NCBI RefSeq assembly: GCF_002105155.1
Contig: NW_019029080.1
Coordinates: 1 to 38,661, forward strand
Length of the DNA stretch: 38,661 nt
Direction: 5' to 3'
Source: Lobosporangium transversale
Taxonomy: Eukaryota > Mortierellomycota > Mortierellomycetes > Mortierellales > Mortierellaceae
The translations under genes and the position numbers were made by a program. Positions 1-7,825 of this stretch are shown in pieces (position 1 is the first letter of the stretch; each line of letters starts with the position of its first letter). The notes beneath the pieces were generated by a model. The model made no database searches, was not told the DNA's origin, and saw only the letters and a program-made list of their open reading frames with translations.

Positions 1-279
1 CACTCATACGATGAACGGAATACTCTTTTGTACCCGGCACCCTCGTCTCAGAAAAATGATACTATTATCAAAAAAATGTTCCTCCATAACATCCCTGGAC
101 GTGACAAACTTGAACAGTTTGGACGTATGATTCTACGAGATATCCATACCCTCAAACCTGCCCGTTATGAGAATACACAAACCACATGGATAATTTATAA
201 AGGCTCCAACCTGCGCAACCAGTTGAACACCTATAATAAAAAGATTCTCCAATCCGCCCCAATAAGGAGTCGATTGTAG
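1..279 (+). CDS. PLE reverse transcriptase, C-terminal end (partial, cut by window edge)
   Basis: The reading frame is open from base 1 and ends at TAG 277-279. The residues equal the last 92 of the larger PLE protein at 1081-2643. They cover the region after the reverse transcriptase thumb, basic and rich in Asn, with no GIY-YIG endonuclease signature. The internal ATG-less start is an effect of the window edge, not a real start. Function of this tail is not known to me. Confidence 0.8.
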   Translation, partial: HSYDERNTLLYPAPSSQKNDTIIKKMFLHNIPGRDKLEQFGRMILRDIHTLKPARYENTQTTWIIYKGSNLRNQLNTYNKKILQSAPIRSRL

Positions 280-435
280 ATGACTAGTTCAATGAGATCT
301 CTTCTGTATCTTATATTATAACTAGCCCTCATCCCCGACAAAATAGGTCCGGTTTTTTAGACTTAGTAAGTTTTCTTTAGATTTTTTAGGAGTTTTCTCA
401 GGTTCATGGTATAGGCCAGAGCTGACCCTCCTTGA

Positions 436-535
436 CCCTAACCCTAAAAATAACCCTAAAAGAAAACCCTAAAAATAACCCTAAAAAAACCCTAAAATAG
501 AACCCTAAAAATAGACCCTAAAAATAGATACCTAA
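436..535 (+). repeat. Telomere-like CCCTAA repeats in PLE 3' region (copy 1)
   Basis: Eight CCCTAA hexamers and one degenerate CCTAA lie within about 100 bases, spaced by A-rich bits (for example CCCTAAAAATAA and CCCTAAAAATAGA). CCCTAA is the C-strand of the TTAGGG telomere repeat used by many fungi. The repeats sit after the reverse transcriptase stop and before the promoter and ribozyme of the following unit. The C-rich strand is the sense strand, the polarity expected if the element is reverse transcribed onto a telomeric 3' end. Confidence 0.8.
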
Positions 536-869
536 AAATAAATTTTGTCACGTGACCCTAGTTAAGGAGTAGAAAGCCACAAATAACTGGTTTGCTGGCT
601 CCAAATAAACCTGTTTGCTAGGTCGACGCGTACCACGGAAATGATACATATATCCTAGGATTTTTTCGGACTTAGACCTTCCTTTTTTAGTCTAACCGTT
701 CGGATAAATTATTTGTAATCTATACTTAGATTAATTTTAGATCTTACGTCATAACTGACTCAATCTGAAACAATCTAGGAGTTTCCGGATGAGACCCGAT
801 TTGGATAATGATTCCTTTTTGGGTTACCGTTCACCCTCTCTCCCGAGAGTCCGAGAGGCGTGAAAAAAG

Positions 870-878
870 TATAAAAAG
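870..878 (+). promoter_or_regulatory. TATA box of PLE (copy 1)
   Basis: TATAAAAAG, in the same place in each PLE end (also at 3234-3242 and inverted near 7097-7105). It lies about 50 bases upstream of the hammerhead cleavage site and upstream of the open reading frame of the next unit, so it would drive transcription through the downstream copy. The diverged relic at 11930-12087 has TATATAAAG at the matching place. Confidence 0.55.
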
Positions 879-933
879 AAGACAAGGCTGAAGAGAAAAG
901 ATCGAAACAAGCACTTGTCCCGCAGTCTTCTTT
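875..933 (+). ncRNA. Type I hammerhead ribozyme in PLE (copy 1)
   Basis: All conserved core parts are present in order: CTGAAGA (888-894), stem II GA/TC with a 5-base loop (895-903), GAAA (904-907), stem III CAAG-CA-CTTG (908-917), and the cleavage triplet GTC (917-919). Stem I pairs 875-883 with 925-933 (nine pairs, AAAGAAGAC with GTCTTCTTT) plus GG 886-887 with CC 920-921 across an internal loop. Predicted cleavage is after C919. Minimal type I hammerheads in PLE pseudo-LTRs are an established feature of that class; the fold here is read by eye. Confidence 0.88.
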
Positions 934-1080
934 CTCACTCTCAGTCACTTTTTCCACTTTTTCACAAAAAAACCCATCCTACTTATCAAAAAACCTCAGT
1001 TAATTAATAATATAACTAAAATCAGAGAAAACAATCCTCACAAAAAACTCCTTTCCAAAATCAACAAGACCATTAACTTT

Positions 1081-2643
1081 ATGCTTACCCATAAACTTAT
1101 CATTGGCCCTGCTGATAAAAACTTAGGACTCACTATTATGGACCTAGACTGGTATACATCCCAGACTACGAAACTTCTAACAGATACTTCCTGTTATGTC
1201 CCGTGCCCTTCGTTCTCCATTGACAATATGATAAACTCACTCTTTTCTATAGTCAATCTTAGTCCTCTTAGAATTAAAAATAAATTACTCTCAGAAGCTA
1301 AACTAATAAGAGATAATGTTAGAACCAATCCTAACTTCTATACTGTCCCAGTTATGTATCTTTTACCTAAAATACATAAGTCACCACCCGGTGCTAGACC
1401 TATAGTCCCCTCTTTCCCTTGGATAACACACACTATTAGTCAGTTTGTCGATAGAAACCTGCGCCCTCTACTTAATGAGTTCCCTAGAGATCTTCCCGAC
1501 ACCCCCACACTAATACGTTATCTAGAAAATTTTGACTTTGATCCTTACTGCCATTACTCATTAGCAGCTTTCGACGTCATCAACATGTATGGTAACATCG
1601 ACTTTGAAGAAGCCAGAAAAACCATACTACACTACTTCTGCAATCATTCTTACAATTATGAAATCCAAATATGTCTGAAACTCGCAGAATGGGTTAATAA
1701 GAACTGCCTTGTCTCTGACCTTACAAATAATTACAGACAAGTCAAAGGCTTAGCTATGGGAACTCCCATGGCACCCACCATAGCCCGCCTCTTTGCATGC
1801 TGCGTAGAGAAACAACAACAATTCCATGGAGTTTTTCCTGACAACCTTCCAGTTGACACTAATTCCCCAATGTTTTTCTATAAACTCGATTTCTTTGACA
1901 TCACCCTGTTCCGGTATATAGATGATGGCTTTGCCATAATCAGAACTACCAAACATGATAACCTTCCCTGGTCTAAAGAGACATTCAATCTTTTGAAACC
2001 ATACATTGACATTAAACTTCATCAGATTTATGCCTCTTGTCAAAGTCTTAATATCACTATCGACCATGGTAACAATGGTCAACAAGTAGTTATGCTCGAC
2101 CTTCTTATTTCTGTCGATAACAATACTAGTCCAACCCGATTTACTATTGCTCCTTTCGACAAACCCGTTAATAAACACCTATACACTGATCCAGATACAT
2201 ACTACCCTAGGAAATATGTTTTTAACTGGATTAATGGTGAAAACCAAAGACTAATTAGAAACTCTAGTCAGTCTTCTTTCCACACCCATGCCACAGCACA
2301 ATTTGCCCAACATCTTCTTAATAGAAACTACCCCTCACATGTAATCAACAATCAACTCAGATTACACTCATACGATGAACGGAATACTCTTTTGTACCCG
2401 GCACCCTCGTCTCAGAAAAATGATACTATTATCAAAAAAATGTTCCTCCATAACATCCCTGGACGTGACAAACTTGAACAGTTTGGACGTATGATTCTAC
2501 GAGATATCCATACCCTCAAACCTGCCCGTTATGAGAATACACAAACCACATGGATAATTTATAAAGGCTCCAACCTGCGCAACCAGTTGAACACCTATAA
2601 TAAAAAGATTCTCCAATCCGCCCCAATAAGGAGTCGATTGTAG
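1081..2643 (+). CDS. Penelope-like reverse transcriptase without GIY-YIG endonuclease (520 aa)
   Basis: The product would copy the element RNA into DNA. Seen in the sequence: the ADKN motif near residue 12, the KIHK and ARPI block near residues 97-107, motif A with Asp in AFDVINMYG (1567-1593), motif B GLAMGTPMAP (1747-1776) and motif C YIDD (1915-1926) with both Asp residues. This motif set and its wording fit PLE reverse transcriptases and not LINE, LTR or DIRS types. About 230 residues follow YIDD, basic and Asn-rich, with no GIY-YIG or Cys-rich endonuclease motif. The start at 1081 is the first ATG, but codons 994-1080 and further up to 892 are open in the same frame without ATG, so the true N-terminus is probably missing. 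No internal stops. Coding strand matches the TATA box at 870. Confidence 0.88.
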   Translation: MLTHKLIIGPADKNLGLTIMDLDWYTSQTTKLLTDTSCYVPCPSFSIDNMINSLFSIVNLSPLRIKNKLLSEAKLIRDNVRTNPNFYTVPVMYLLPKIHKSPPGARPIVPSFPWITHTISQFVDRNLRPLLNEFPRDLPDTPTLIRYLENFDFDPYCHYSLAAFDVINMYGNIDFEEARKTILHYFCNHSYNYEIQICLKLAEWVNKNCLVSDLTNNYRQVKGLAMGTPMAPTIARLFACCVEKQQQFHGVFPDNLPVDTNSPMFFYKLDFFDITLFRYIDDGFAIIRTTKHDNLPWSKETFNLLKPYIDIKLHQIYASCQSLNITIDHGNNGQQVVMLDLLISVDNNTSPTRFTIAPFDKPVNKHLYTDPDTYYPRKYVFNWINGENQRLIRNSSQSSFHTHATAQFAQHLLNRNYPSHVINNQLRLHSYDERNTLLYPAPSSQKNDTIIKKMFLHNIPGRDKLEQFGRMILRDIHTLKPARYENTQTTWIIYKGSNLRNQLNTYNKKILQSAPIRSRL

Positions 2644-2799
2644 ATGACTAGTTCAATGAGATCTCTTCTGTATCTTATATTATAACTAGCCCTCATCCCC
2701 GACAAAATAGGTCCGGTTTTTTAGACTTAGTAAGTTTTCTTTAGATTTTTTAGGAGTTTTCTCAGGTTCATGGTATAGGCCAGAGCTGACCCTCCTTGA
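2644..2799 (+). other. PLE 3' untranslated region
   Basis: No ORF. The stretch lies between the stop codon and the CCCTAA block and is duplicated at 280-435. It contains T-rich runs and no further protein-coding signal on either strand. Confidence 0.6.
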
Positions 2800-2899
2800 C
2801 CCTAACCCTAAAAATAACCCTAAAAGAAAACCCTAAAAATAACCCTAAAAAAACCCTAAAATAGAACCCTAAAAATAGACCCTAAAAATAGATACCTAA
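2800..2899 (+). repeat. Telomere-like CCCTAA repeats in PLE 3' region (copy 2)
   Basis: Identical to the block at 436-535, shifted by 2364. That a degenerate telomere-like block is kept identical in both units shows it is part of the element and not a chance chromosome-end remnant of one insertion. Confidence 0.8.
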
Positions 2900-3238
2900 A
2901 AATAAATTTTGTCACGTGACCCTAGTTAAGGAGTAGAAAGCCACAAATAACTGGTTTGCTGGCTCCAAATAAACCTGTTTGCTAGGTCGACGCGTACCAC
3001 GGAAATGATACATATATCCTAGGATTTTTTCGGACTTAGACCTTCCTTTTTTAGTCTAACCGTTCGGATAAATTATTTGTAATCTATACTTAGATTAATT
3101 TTAGATCTTACGTCATAACTGACTCAATCTGAAACAATCTAGGAGTTTCCGGATGAGACCCGATTTGGATAATGATTCCTTTTTGGGTTACCGTTCACCC
3201 TCTCTCCCGAGAGTCCGAGAGGCGTGAAAAAAGTATAA

Positions 3239-3297
3239 AAAGAAGACAAGGCTGAAGAGAAAAGATCGAAACAAGCACTTGTCCCGCAGTCTTCTTT
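3239..3297 (+). ncRNA. Type I hammerhead ribozyme in PLE (copy 2)
   Basis: Same fold as at 875-933, shifted by 2364; predicted cleavage after C3283. Together the two ribozymes would release an RNA of exactly one unit, 2364 nucleotides (920-3283), from a tandem transcript. Confidence 0.87.
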
Positions 3298-3357
3298 CTC
3301 ACTCTCAGTCACTTTTTCCACTTTTTCACAAAAAAACCCATCCTACTTATCAAAAAA

Positions 3358-3644
3358 AGTTTGTTATTTGATGGAAGCTTTTAGATTGCTGGAGGGATTT
3401 CGTGTTGCTGAGGGATAGCAATAGAAACGATTTTCACATAATAATCTTGCCAATAAAAAAAGGGTTGTCAAACAATAATGAGCTTGGGGTTGTCAAATTA
3501 GATATTTTACTATTTGGCAACCCGGGTTGTCACGCAAAGAAAAAAAATTGAGAAAAATAATTAAGGGGGGGGTTGTCAAATAAGAGTGACAACCCGGGTT
3601 GTCAAATAAGAGTGACAACCCGGGTTGTCAAATAGATTAATTCT
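3358..3644. repeat. AT-rich patch with repeated perfect palindrome TGACAACCCGGGTTGTCA
   Basis: The patch has no ORF. Between 3473 and 3632 the words GGGTTGTCAAA and GACAACC recur. The 18-base palindrome lies at 3587-3604 and 3613-3630 (period 26) and a near copy at 3516-3532. The arrangement looks like a short tandem satellite. I see no link to the PLE end before it or the R1 repeat after it. Confidence 0.6.
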
Positions 3645-3951
3645 TATTTTCATACAAGTCATGTGGGCCATGTGGGTCATGTGAGCCGAAATATACATGG
3701 AAGTTCAATCTAACCTGTCTCTAAGTCCATAATCATATGGGAAAACCAGTTCTCATATGTAAAAGTCATTCAAATGAATCTCAATCCAAACCAAACTTTG
3801 GATAATGACAAAAGACACTAATATAAAGCGATCTAGGGTAGCAATTGAAGTTTCTGAAGAAATTGAGTATCCGTAGTGACATATAAACTGACTTTGGAAA
3901 CCAAGTATAGCTTGGTAGACACTTGTCTAAAAAAATGTTTCGTTGAAATTA
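3645..3951 (-). repeat. Repeat R1, copy without LTR insertion
   Basis: This is the near-identical reverse complement of 11594-11877 plus 11039-11070. In the other copy a solo LTR splits R1 at CAAGT; here the site is empty (acacttgtct near 3920). Homology stops at the TA at 3950-3951, where a Tc1/mariner element begins. R1 has no ORF of note. It may be non-coding DNA of the MULE1 family. Confidence 0.75.
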
Positions 3952-4506
3952 TGGTGCGTGCCAAAACTGATGCAATAATTTGCATTTTTTAACATTCATT
4001 CCTCATTCTCCTTTTCCTTTCTAATGATCTTCCCTACCATCACCGCTTCTCATTCTCATTTGTCTCGCCTTCGTAGACTGTCATCGCTGTTCTCATCAAT
4101 GACGCAATTAGCGATTAATCGCCATTTGTATAGTCATGTCTCATTGCATCAGTTTTGGTAAAAAGTACATGTCAGGTTTATCCATCCCTTACTTCTTTCT
4201 TATTCTTTATTCTTTCTTTATAGCACCATCACCACTGATACACCAAGCGACACTCTACATATCTGCCATATCTTTATCATAACATGAAATCATTATCCAA
4301 ATCAACTATCCAAAATGCAACTGCTCTACTTCATCAGGGAAAGTCTTCCAGAGAAGTGTCAAAGAGTTTAGGGATATCTGTTACCTCAGCTCAAAGGATT
4401 GGGAAAAGAGGCAAAGAAAGTATTCCAGTGCTGAGAGGGGCCGACCCTGCAAAGTTACTAAGAAAACGAAACAGCTTTTATCAAGATTTTTTGACATGGG
4501 TGTATT
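3952..4506 (+). mobile_element. Tc1/mariner fragment (left end), cut by gypsy1 LTR
   Basis: The fragment starts right after a TA (3950-3951), where homology to R1 ends. Its end carries an outer motif CCAAAACTGATGCAAT (3961-3976) and an inner inverted copy ATTGCATCAGTTTTGG (4143-4158). The intact Tc1 at 25284-26914 has the same layout with GCAAAACTGATTCAAT and ATTGAATCAGTTT, so this is the left terminal inverted repeat of a related family. The coding part follows at 4284 and is lost at the LTR start 4507. Confidence 0.75.
4284..4506 (+). pseudogene. Tc1/mariner transposase, N-terminal fragment
   Basis: From ATG 4284 the frame is open for about 74 codons and then runs into the gypsy1 LTR. The visible part is a helix-turn-helix of the Tc1 paired-like DNA-binding type (SSREVSKSLGISVTSAQRIG). 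This matches in layout the N-terminus of the more complete Tc1 transposase at 25619 (STRETAASVGISIATATRIY). The DDE catalytic domain is missing from the window, so this copy is dead. Confidence 0.75.
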
Positions 4507-5029
4507 TGTCAAGGACTGACAGGACGAGTGCAAGAGAAGGTAAGTGATTTAGGAACAAGAATGAACTTAGGAGATTCAAGAATAGTTTTATTGCAGACTG
4601 AGGTTTACTATGTTACAGATCTATCATATTTATACTTGTTTGACTGAAGCGGAGACGCGCTTCAAGAACTCTAAATAAAGCTTACTCAAATATTTCCTAA
4701 GGACTTTTACCATATGCGGAACTTCAAGTGTTGAGTTAACTTAATACACAGGATCCGAGGAAGATATCTGGTGCAATCTTATTTCAAGGTTCCTTGGCAC
4801 TATAAGCCTTGGTTATTGGTTTATAGCTCTTCTAGAATCCTTGGAGCTATTCACGGAGCTAGAAAACTAGGAGACGCGACTTGGCTTGACAGGCAAACTA
4901 TGCATGGAGGAATGAGTGAAGGAAATGAGCGGAACAAATTAATCAAGCACACGTGATCTTTTTCAGATTCGAATCAGACAAAAGTCATTCATCAATTCAT
5001 GAGCTAGACATTGCTTGCTGTTCGTGACA
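4507..5029 (-). repeat. gypsy1 3' LTR
   Basis: 523 bases, TG...CA ends, nearly identical to the solo LTR at 11071-11593 and similar to 21453-21989. On the minus strand it has TATAAATA (4634-4627) and AATAAA (4592-4587) at a spacing that fits a short R region. A purine tract (agaggaggga, minus strand, 5039-5030) lies directly before it and would be the plus-strand primer. Confidence 0.9.
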
Positions 5030-5039
5030 ATCCCTCCTC

Positions 5040-6984
5040 TTATGAGCGATCTCCTGATCGCGGCGAATACCCAGGTGGCCGAGGTAAGTGTGGGTAGCGT
5101 TCATGGAAGTCATGAACAAGGTCCTGACTATTCTCGAGATTCTTAGGAGGTTCTTTGGTAGGCTCATCATAACCAATCCACTTGACTAGGTAACGGAAGC
5201 GTCGATTCTTAAATTCTGATGACAAGATTTCTTCGACCTCGTATTCGTTTTCGCCATCGATCTCAACCGCAGGAGGCGGCGGAGCGACACGACCCGGGAT
5301 GGAATTAGCATGGTAGGGCTCAAGCAGAGAGACATGGAAAACAGGGTGAAGTCGTGAAAGTTCTTTTGGCAGTTTAAGTCGGAACGAACGCGTTCCAACG
5401 GCTTCAACTAACTCGAAAGGTCCAAGTCGTTTAGCGTCGAGTTTATCAGAGGGCCTGGTAGTCTTTATATTGGTTCTTGACAACCACACCATGTCACCAG
5501 GTGAGAATGATGGCTGTGGCTGAGCATGTTGGTTGTAATTACGCTCTTGCGATTCTTGGGCTTCACGAATATAAAACTGAAGGTCTTCTTGAACGTCTTT
5601 CAAAACTTGTAGACGATTTTTAGCACTAGGACTACTGGCAGCAACCCTCGGGATTACGAAACTGAATCTTGGGTGATACCCTTGATGCGCGAAGAATGGC
5701 GTCTGGTTGGTGGATGAGTGGACAGTGTTGTTGTAACAGAATTCTGCCATAGGGAGCAGACCAACCCAGTTGTCCTGCTGATAATTCAGAAAGCAACGTA
5801 GATATTGTTCCAGAGTAGCATTTGTCCTTTCGGTTTGACCATCAGTCTGTTGATGGAATGCTGTAGCAAGATTCTGAGTCACACCTAGGCCTTGAAGGAA
5901 GTCTCGAGTGAATTGTGCGGTGAACAGGGATCCACGGTCGGTGACGATATCATCCGGGAGACCATGGACAGCTACGATACGATGTAGGAACAAAGTGGCT
6001 AATCCTGCGGCGTCGATATTGTCTGTTGATGGGATAAAGTGCGCCATCTTGGTGAATCTGTCTACGACAACTAGGATAGCAGTCTTGTCCTCAGAGGGTG
6101 GTAGTTGAGTGATAAAGTCCATGGAAATGGAGGACCATGGTGTCTCGGGTACAGGCAAGGATTGCAACAAGCCATATGGCTTATGGTGAGTGGTCTTATT
6201 GCGCCGACAAATGTCACATGTAAGGATAAACTTCTTGACGAACTGACGCAACTTTGGCCAATGATAGGTGCGTGCTACAAGCTCGAAGGTCTTATGAACT
6301 CCAAAGTGACCTGTGATGATGGTGTCATGACAGTGACGAAGGATATCCAGCTTGATGCGGTCATTGGCGGGCACGACGATGCGGCCCTTATGGTATAGCA
6401 GACCATCCTCGATAGCATGCTCTGGGTAGGACTCTGGCTTCTGGTGTAGGCTGTGGAATATAGCAGCTGTTGTTTCGTCTTGAGGGTAGGATTCTTTGAT
6501 TCTTGCAGTGATGTCGTTACTGCTTGATTCTTGATGTGTGGCTACGGCTAATAGTTTTGTATCCCATGGTTCTAGTTTGGGCAGGATCGCGTCATGGACA
6601 GCGTCTTCCCCCCCTTCAGGAGGGTGCATGCGAGAGAGGGCATCAGCAGCACCATTGAGAATGCCAGGGTGATAGACCACGCGGAACTTGAACTTGGATA
6701 GACGTTCGGCGTAGCGTACTTGACGAGAACTTAGGGAACGTTTTTCAGAAAAGTACTCGAGGTTCTTATGATCAGTTAGGATGGTGGCAGGGAAGTGAGA
6801 GTACGCGAAGTAGTGGCGGAATTGTTCCAGACCCTCTACAGCGGCTAGGAGTTCAGTATCATGGACATGGTAGTTTCGCTCAGGGGGTGTCAGAGAGCGA
6901 GAATAGTAGGCAAGAGGCCGCAACACTCCTTTGTCGTCCGCCTGGCTACAGACAGCGCCCAAAGCGTGCTTAGAAGCATCGGGC
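5040..6984 (-). pseudogene. gypsy1 pol: RNase H, integrase, chromodomain (5'-truncated)
   Basis: The frame is open from the break at 6984 to the stop at 5040 (640 residues from codon 6962). It begins at the end of the reverse transcriptase region and enters RNase H (LAYYSRSLTPPERNY; ILTDHKNLEYF; DALSR). The integrase has the HHCC zinc site (HCHDT, HFGVHK, CDICRRNK, roughly residues 205-255 from codon 6962) and the DDE triad: Asp in SMDFITQLP, Asp in IVTDRGSLF, Glu in TERTNATLEQ. A chromodomain ends the protein (YEVEEIL, YLVKWIGY). One of its usual aromatic residues is replaced: the motif reads EPTKEP where Trp is common. No stop codons, so the remaining part looks young. Without protease and reverse transcriptase it cannot act alone. 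Confidence 0.88.
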
Positions 6985-7386
6985 TTTTGATAAGTAGGAT
7001 GGGTTTTTTGTGAAAAAGTGGAAAAAGTGGCGGAGAGTGAGAAAGAAGACTGCGGGACAAGTGCTTGTTTCGATCTTTTCTCTTCAGCCTTGTCTTCTTT
7101 TTATACTTTTTTCACGCCTCTCGGACTCTCGGGAGAGAGGGTGAACGGTAACCCAAAAAGGAATCATTATCCAAATCGGGTCTCATCCGGAAACTCCTAG
7201 ATTGTTTCAGATTGAGTCAGTCATGACGTAAGATCTAAAATTAATCTAAGTATAGATTACAAATAATTTATCCGAACGGTTAGACTAAAAAAGGAAGGTC
7301 TAAGTCCGAAAAAATCCTAGGATATATGTATCATTTCCGTGGTACGCGTTGACCTAGCAAACAGGTTTATTTGGAGCCAGCAAACC
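6985..7386 (-). mobile_element. PLE 3'-end fragment, inverted, between gypsy1 and MULE1
   Basis: Reverse complement of 589-990 with only a few mismatches. It ends on the same A-run side as the other PLE copies and is cut on its 5' side right before the CCCTAA block. It contains the TATA box and the hammerhead but no coding sequence. On one side it abuts the broken pol of gypsy1, on the other the first base of the MULE1 inverted repeat. Confidence 0.88.
7042..7100 (-). ncRNA. Type I hammerhead ribozyme in inverted PLE fragment
   Basis: Reverse complement of the 875-933 fold, with all core bases (CTGAAGA, GAAA, GTC) and all three stems kept. The cleavage site on the minus strand is after the base at 7056. 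Confidence 0.85.
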
Positions 7387-7825
7387 GAATTCCCTTAAAT
7401 ACTCAAGTTGCGTAGTGGTATTTTTTTGTTAGAATTTATAATGAGGTGACGTAGTAGGCTATTTGCTAAATCCACCCTTTTCTGCCAGTTGCTTCTTCCG
7501 AATCACCATCGCCATCTAATCCTGTTCCATCGCTCATTACTATTTTATTTATGTCAGGATCGCTCTCCTGCAGACTCCATTCAGGCCCTTCTCGTGTTTC
7601 TATAGTCCATCTCCTGTCCCAGGTAACCTTTTTATTTTTTTTAAAAAAAAGAAAAAAAAAAAAAACGCGTAAATTCAAATTAGCCTACTTCATTTCTAAC
7701 TCTCTGTCTTCCTTCTCTCTGAGATAGATAATATTAGCCGTCCACAATGGTATTTATAAATATCACGAACATGCTAGCTATTTCGATTAGCTTATAATTA
7801 ATTATTTTTCTTGATGCAAATTATA
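7387..7825 (+). repeat. MULE1 left terminal inverted repeat
   Basis: Matches the reverse complement of 12088-12526 with few substitutions. It contains the start codon of the transposase and nearly all of its first intron; the inner border falls at the intron's 3' end (ttat|ag at 7825/7826). A short A/T run near 7630-7665 differs in length between the two. Confidence 0.85.

Larger units (their letters stand above)
1..993 (+). mobile_element. PLE upstream copy, 3' part (pLTR-like direct repeat)
   Basis: This segment is repeated at 2365-3357 with a constant offset of 2364 bases and I saw no mismatch where I compared them. It holds, in order, the last 92 codons of a Penelope-like reverse transcriptase, a 3' untranslated stretch, CCCTAA-type repeats, a TATA box and a hammerhead ribozyme, and ends in an A-run (cttatcaaaaaa). 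The next copy starts directly behind it, so the elements are head to tail, the arrangement that gives PLEs their pseudo-LTRs. The copy continues beyond the left edge of the window. Confidence 0.85.
994..3357 (+). mobile_element. PLE second copy, endonuclease-less Penelope-like retroelement
   Basis: One unit of 2364 bases: a reverse transcriptase ORF, 3' untranslated region, CCCTAA repeats, TATA box, hammerhead and an A-run end at 3357. It follows the upstream copy without spacer. The frame that contains the reverse transcriptase is open upstream of its first ATG, back to 892 inside the upstream copy, so this copy is probably 5'-truncated and joined to its neighbour, as often seen for PLEs. 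No GIY-YIG endonuclease is encoded after the reverse transcriptase. Downstream flank at 3358 is unrelated DNA. Confidence 0.85.
4507..6984 (-). mobile_element. Ty3/gypsy element gypsy1, 5'-truncated
   Basis: Minus-strand chromodomain gypsy element of which the 3' half remains: end of reverse transcriptase/RNase H, integrase, chromodomain, polypurine tract and 3' LTR (4507-5029). The 5' LTR, gag, protease and most of the reverse transcriptase are absent; the break at 6984/6985 is occupied by an inverted PLE end. It sits in the Tc1 fragment; the bases before the LTR (GTATT, 4502-4506) would be one half of a 5-bp target duplication whose partner is lost. Confidence 0.85.

Noticed and set aside
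775-957. 60-codon minus-strand frame repeated at 3139-3321 and 7018-7200
   Set aside because: It lies antisense to the PLE ribozyme and TATA region; its repetition only reflects the repeat copies, and the conserved feature there is the RNA fold.
1750-2178. 142-codon minus-strand frame
   Set aside because: Shadow of the PLE reverse transcriptase; the plus strand has the full motif set.
4771-4956. 61-codon frame found in all three gypsy1-type LTRs (also 11335-11520 and 21731-21916)
   Set aside because: Inside the LTR and antisense to its TATA and poly(A) signals, with no family resemblance; the copies are kept because the LTRs are young.
7551-7622. Alternative first exon for MULE1 ending at CAG|GTAACC
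   Set aside because: It keeps frame, but the ATG|GT model at 7747 is shared with MULE2 and MULE4, so I preferred that.
7466-7678. 70-codon outward frame in the MULE1 inverted repeat (mirror copy at 12240-12450)
   Set aside because: It looks protein-like, but the four differences I saw between the mirror copies all change the residue, and no start codon fits; more likely neutral sequence.
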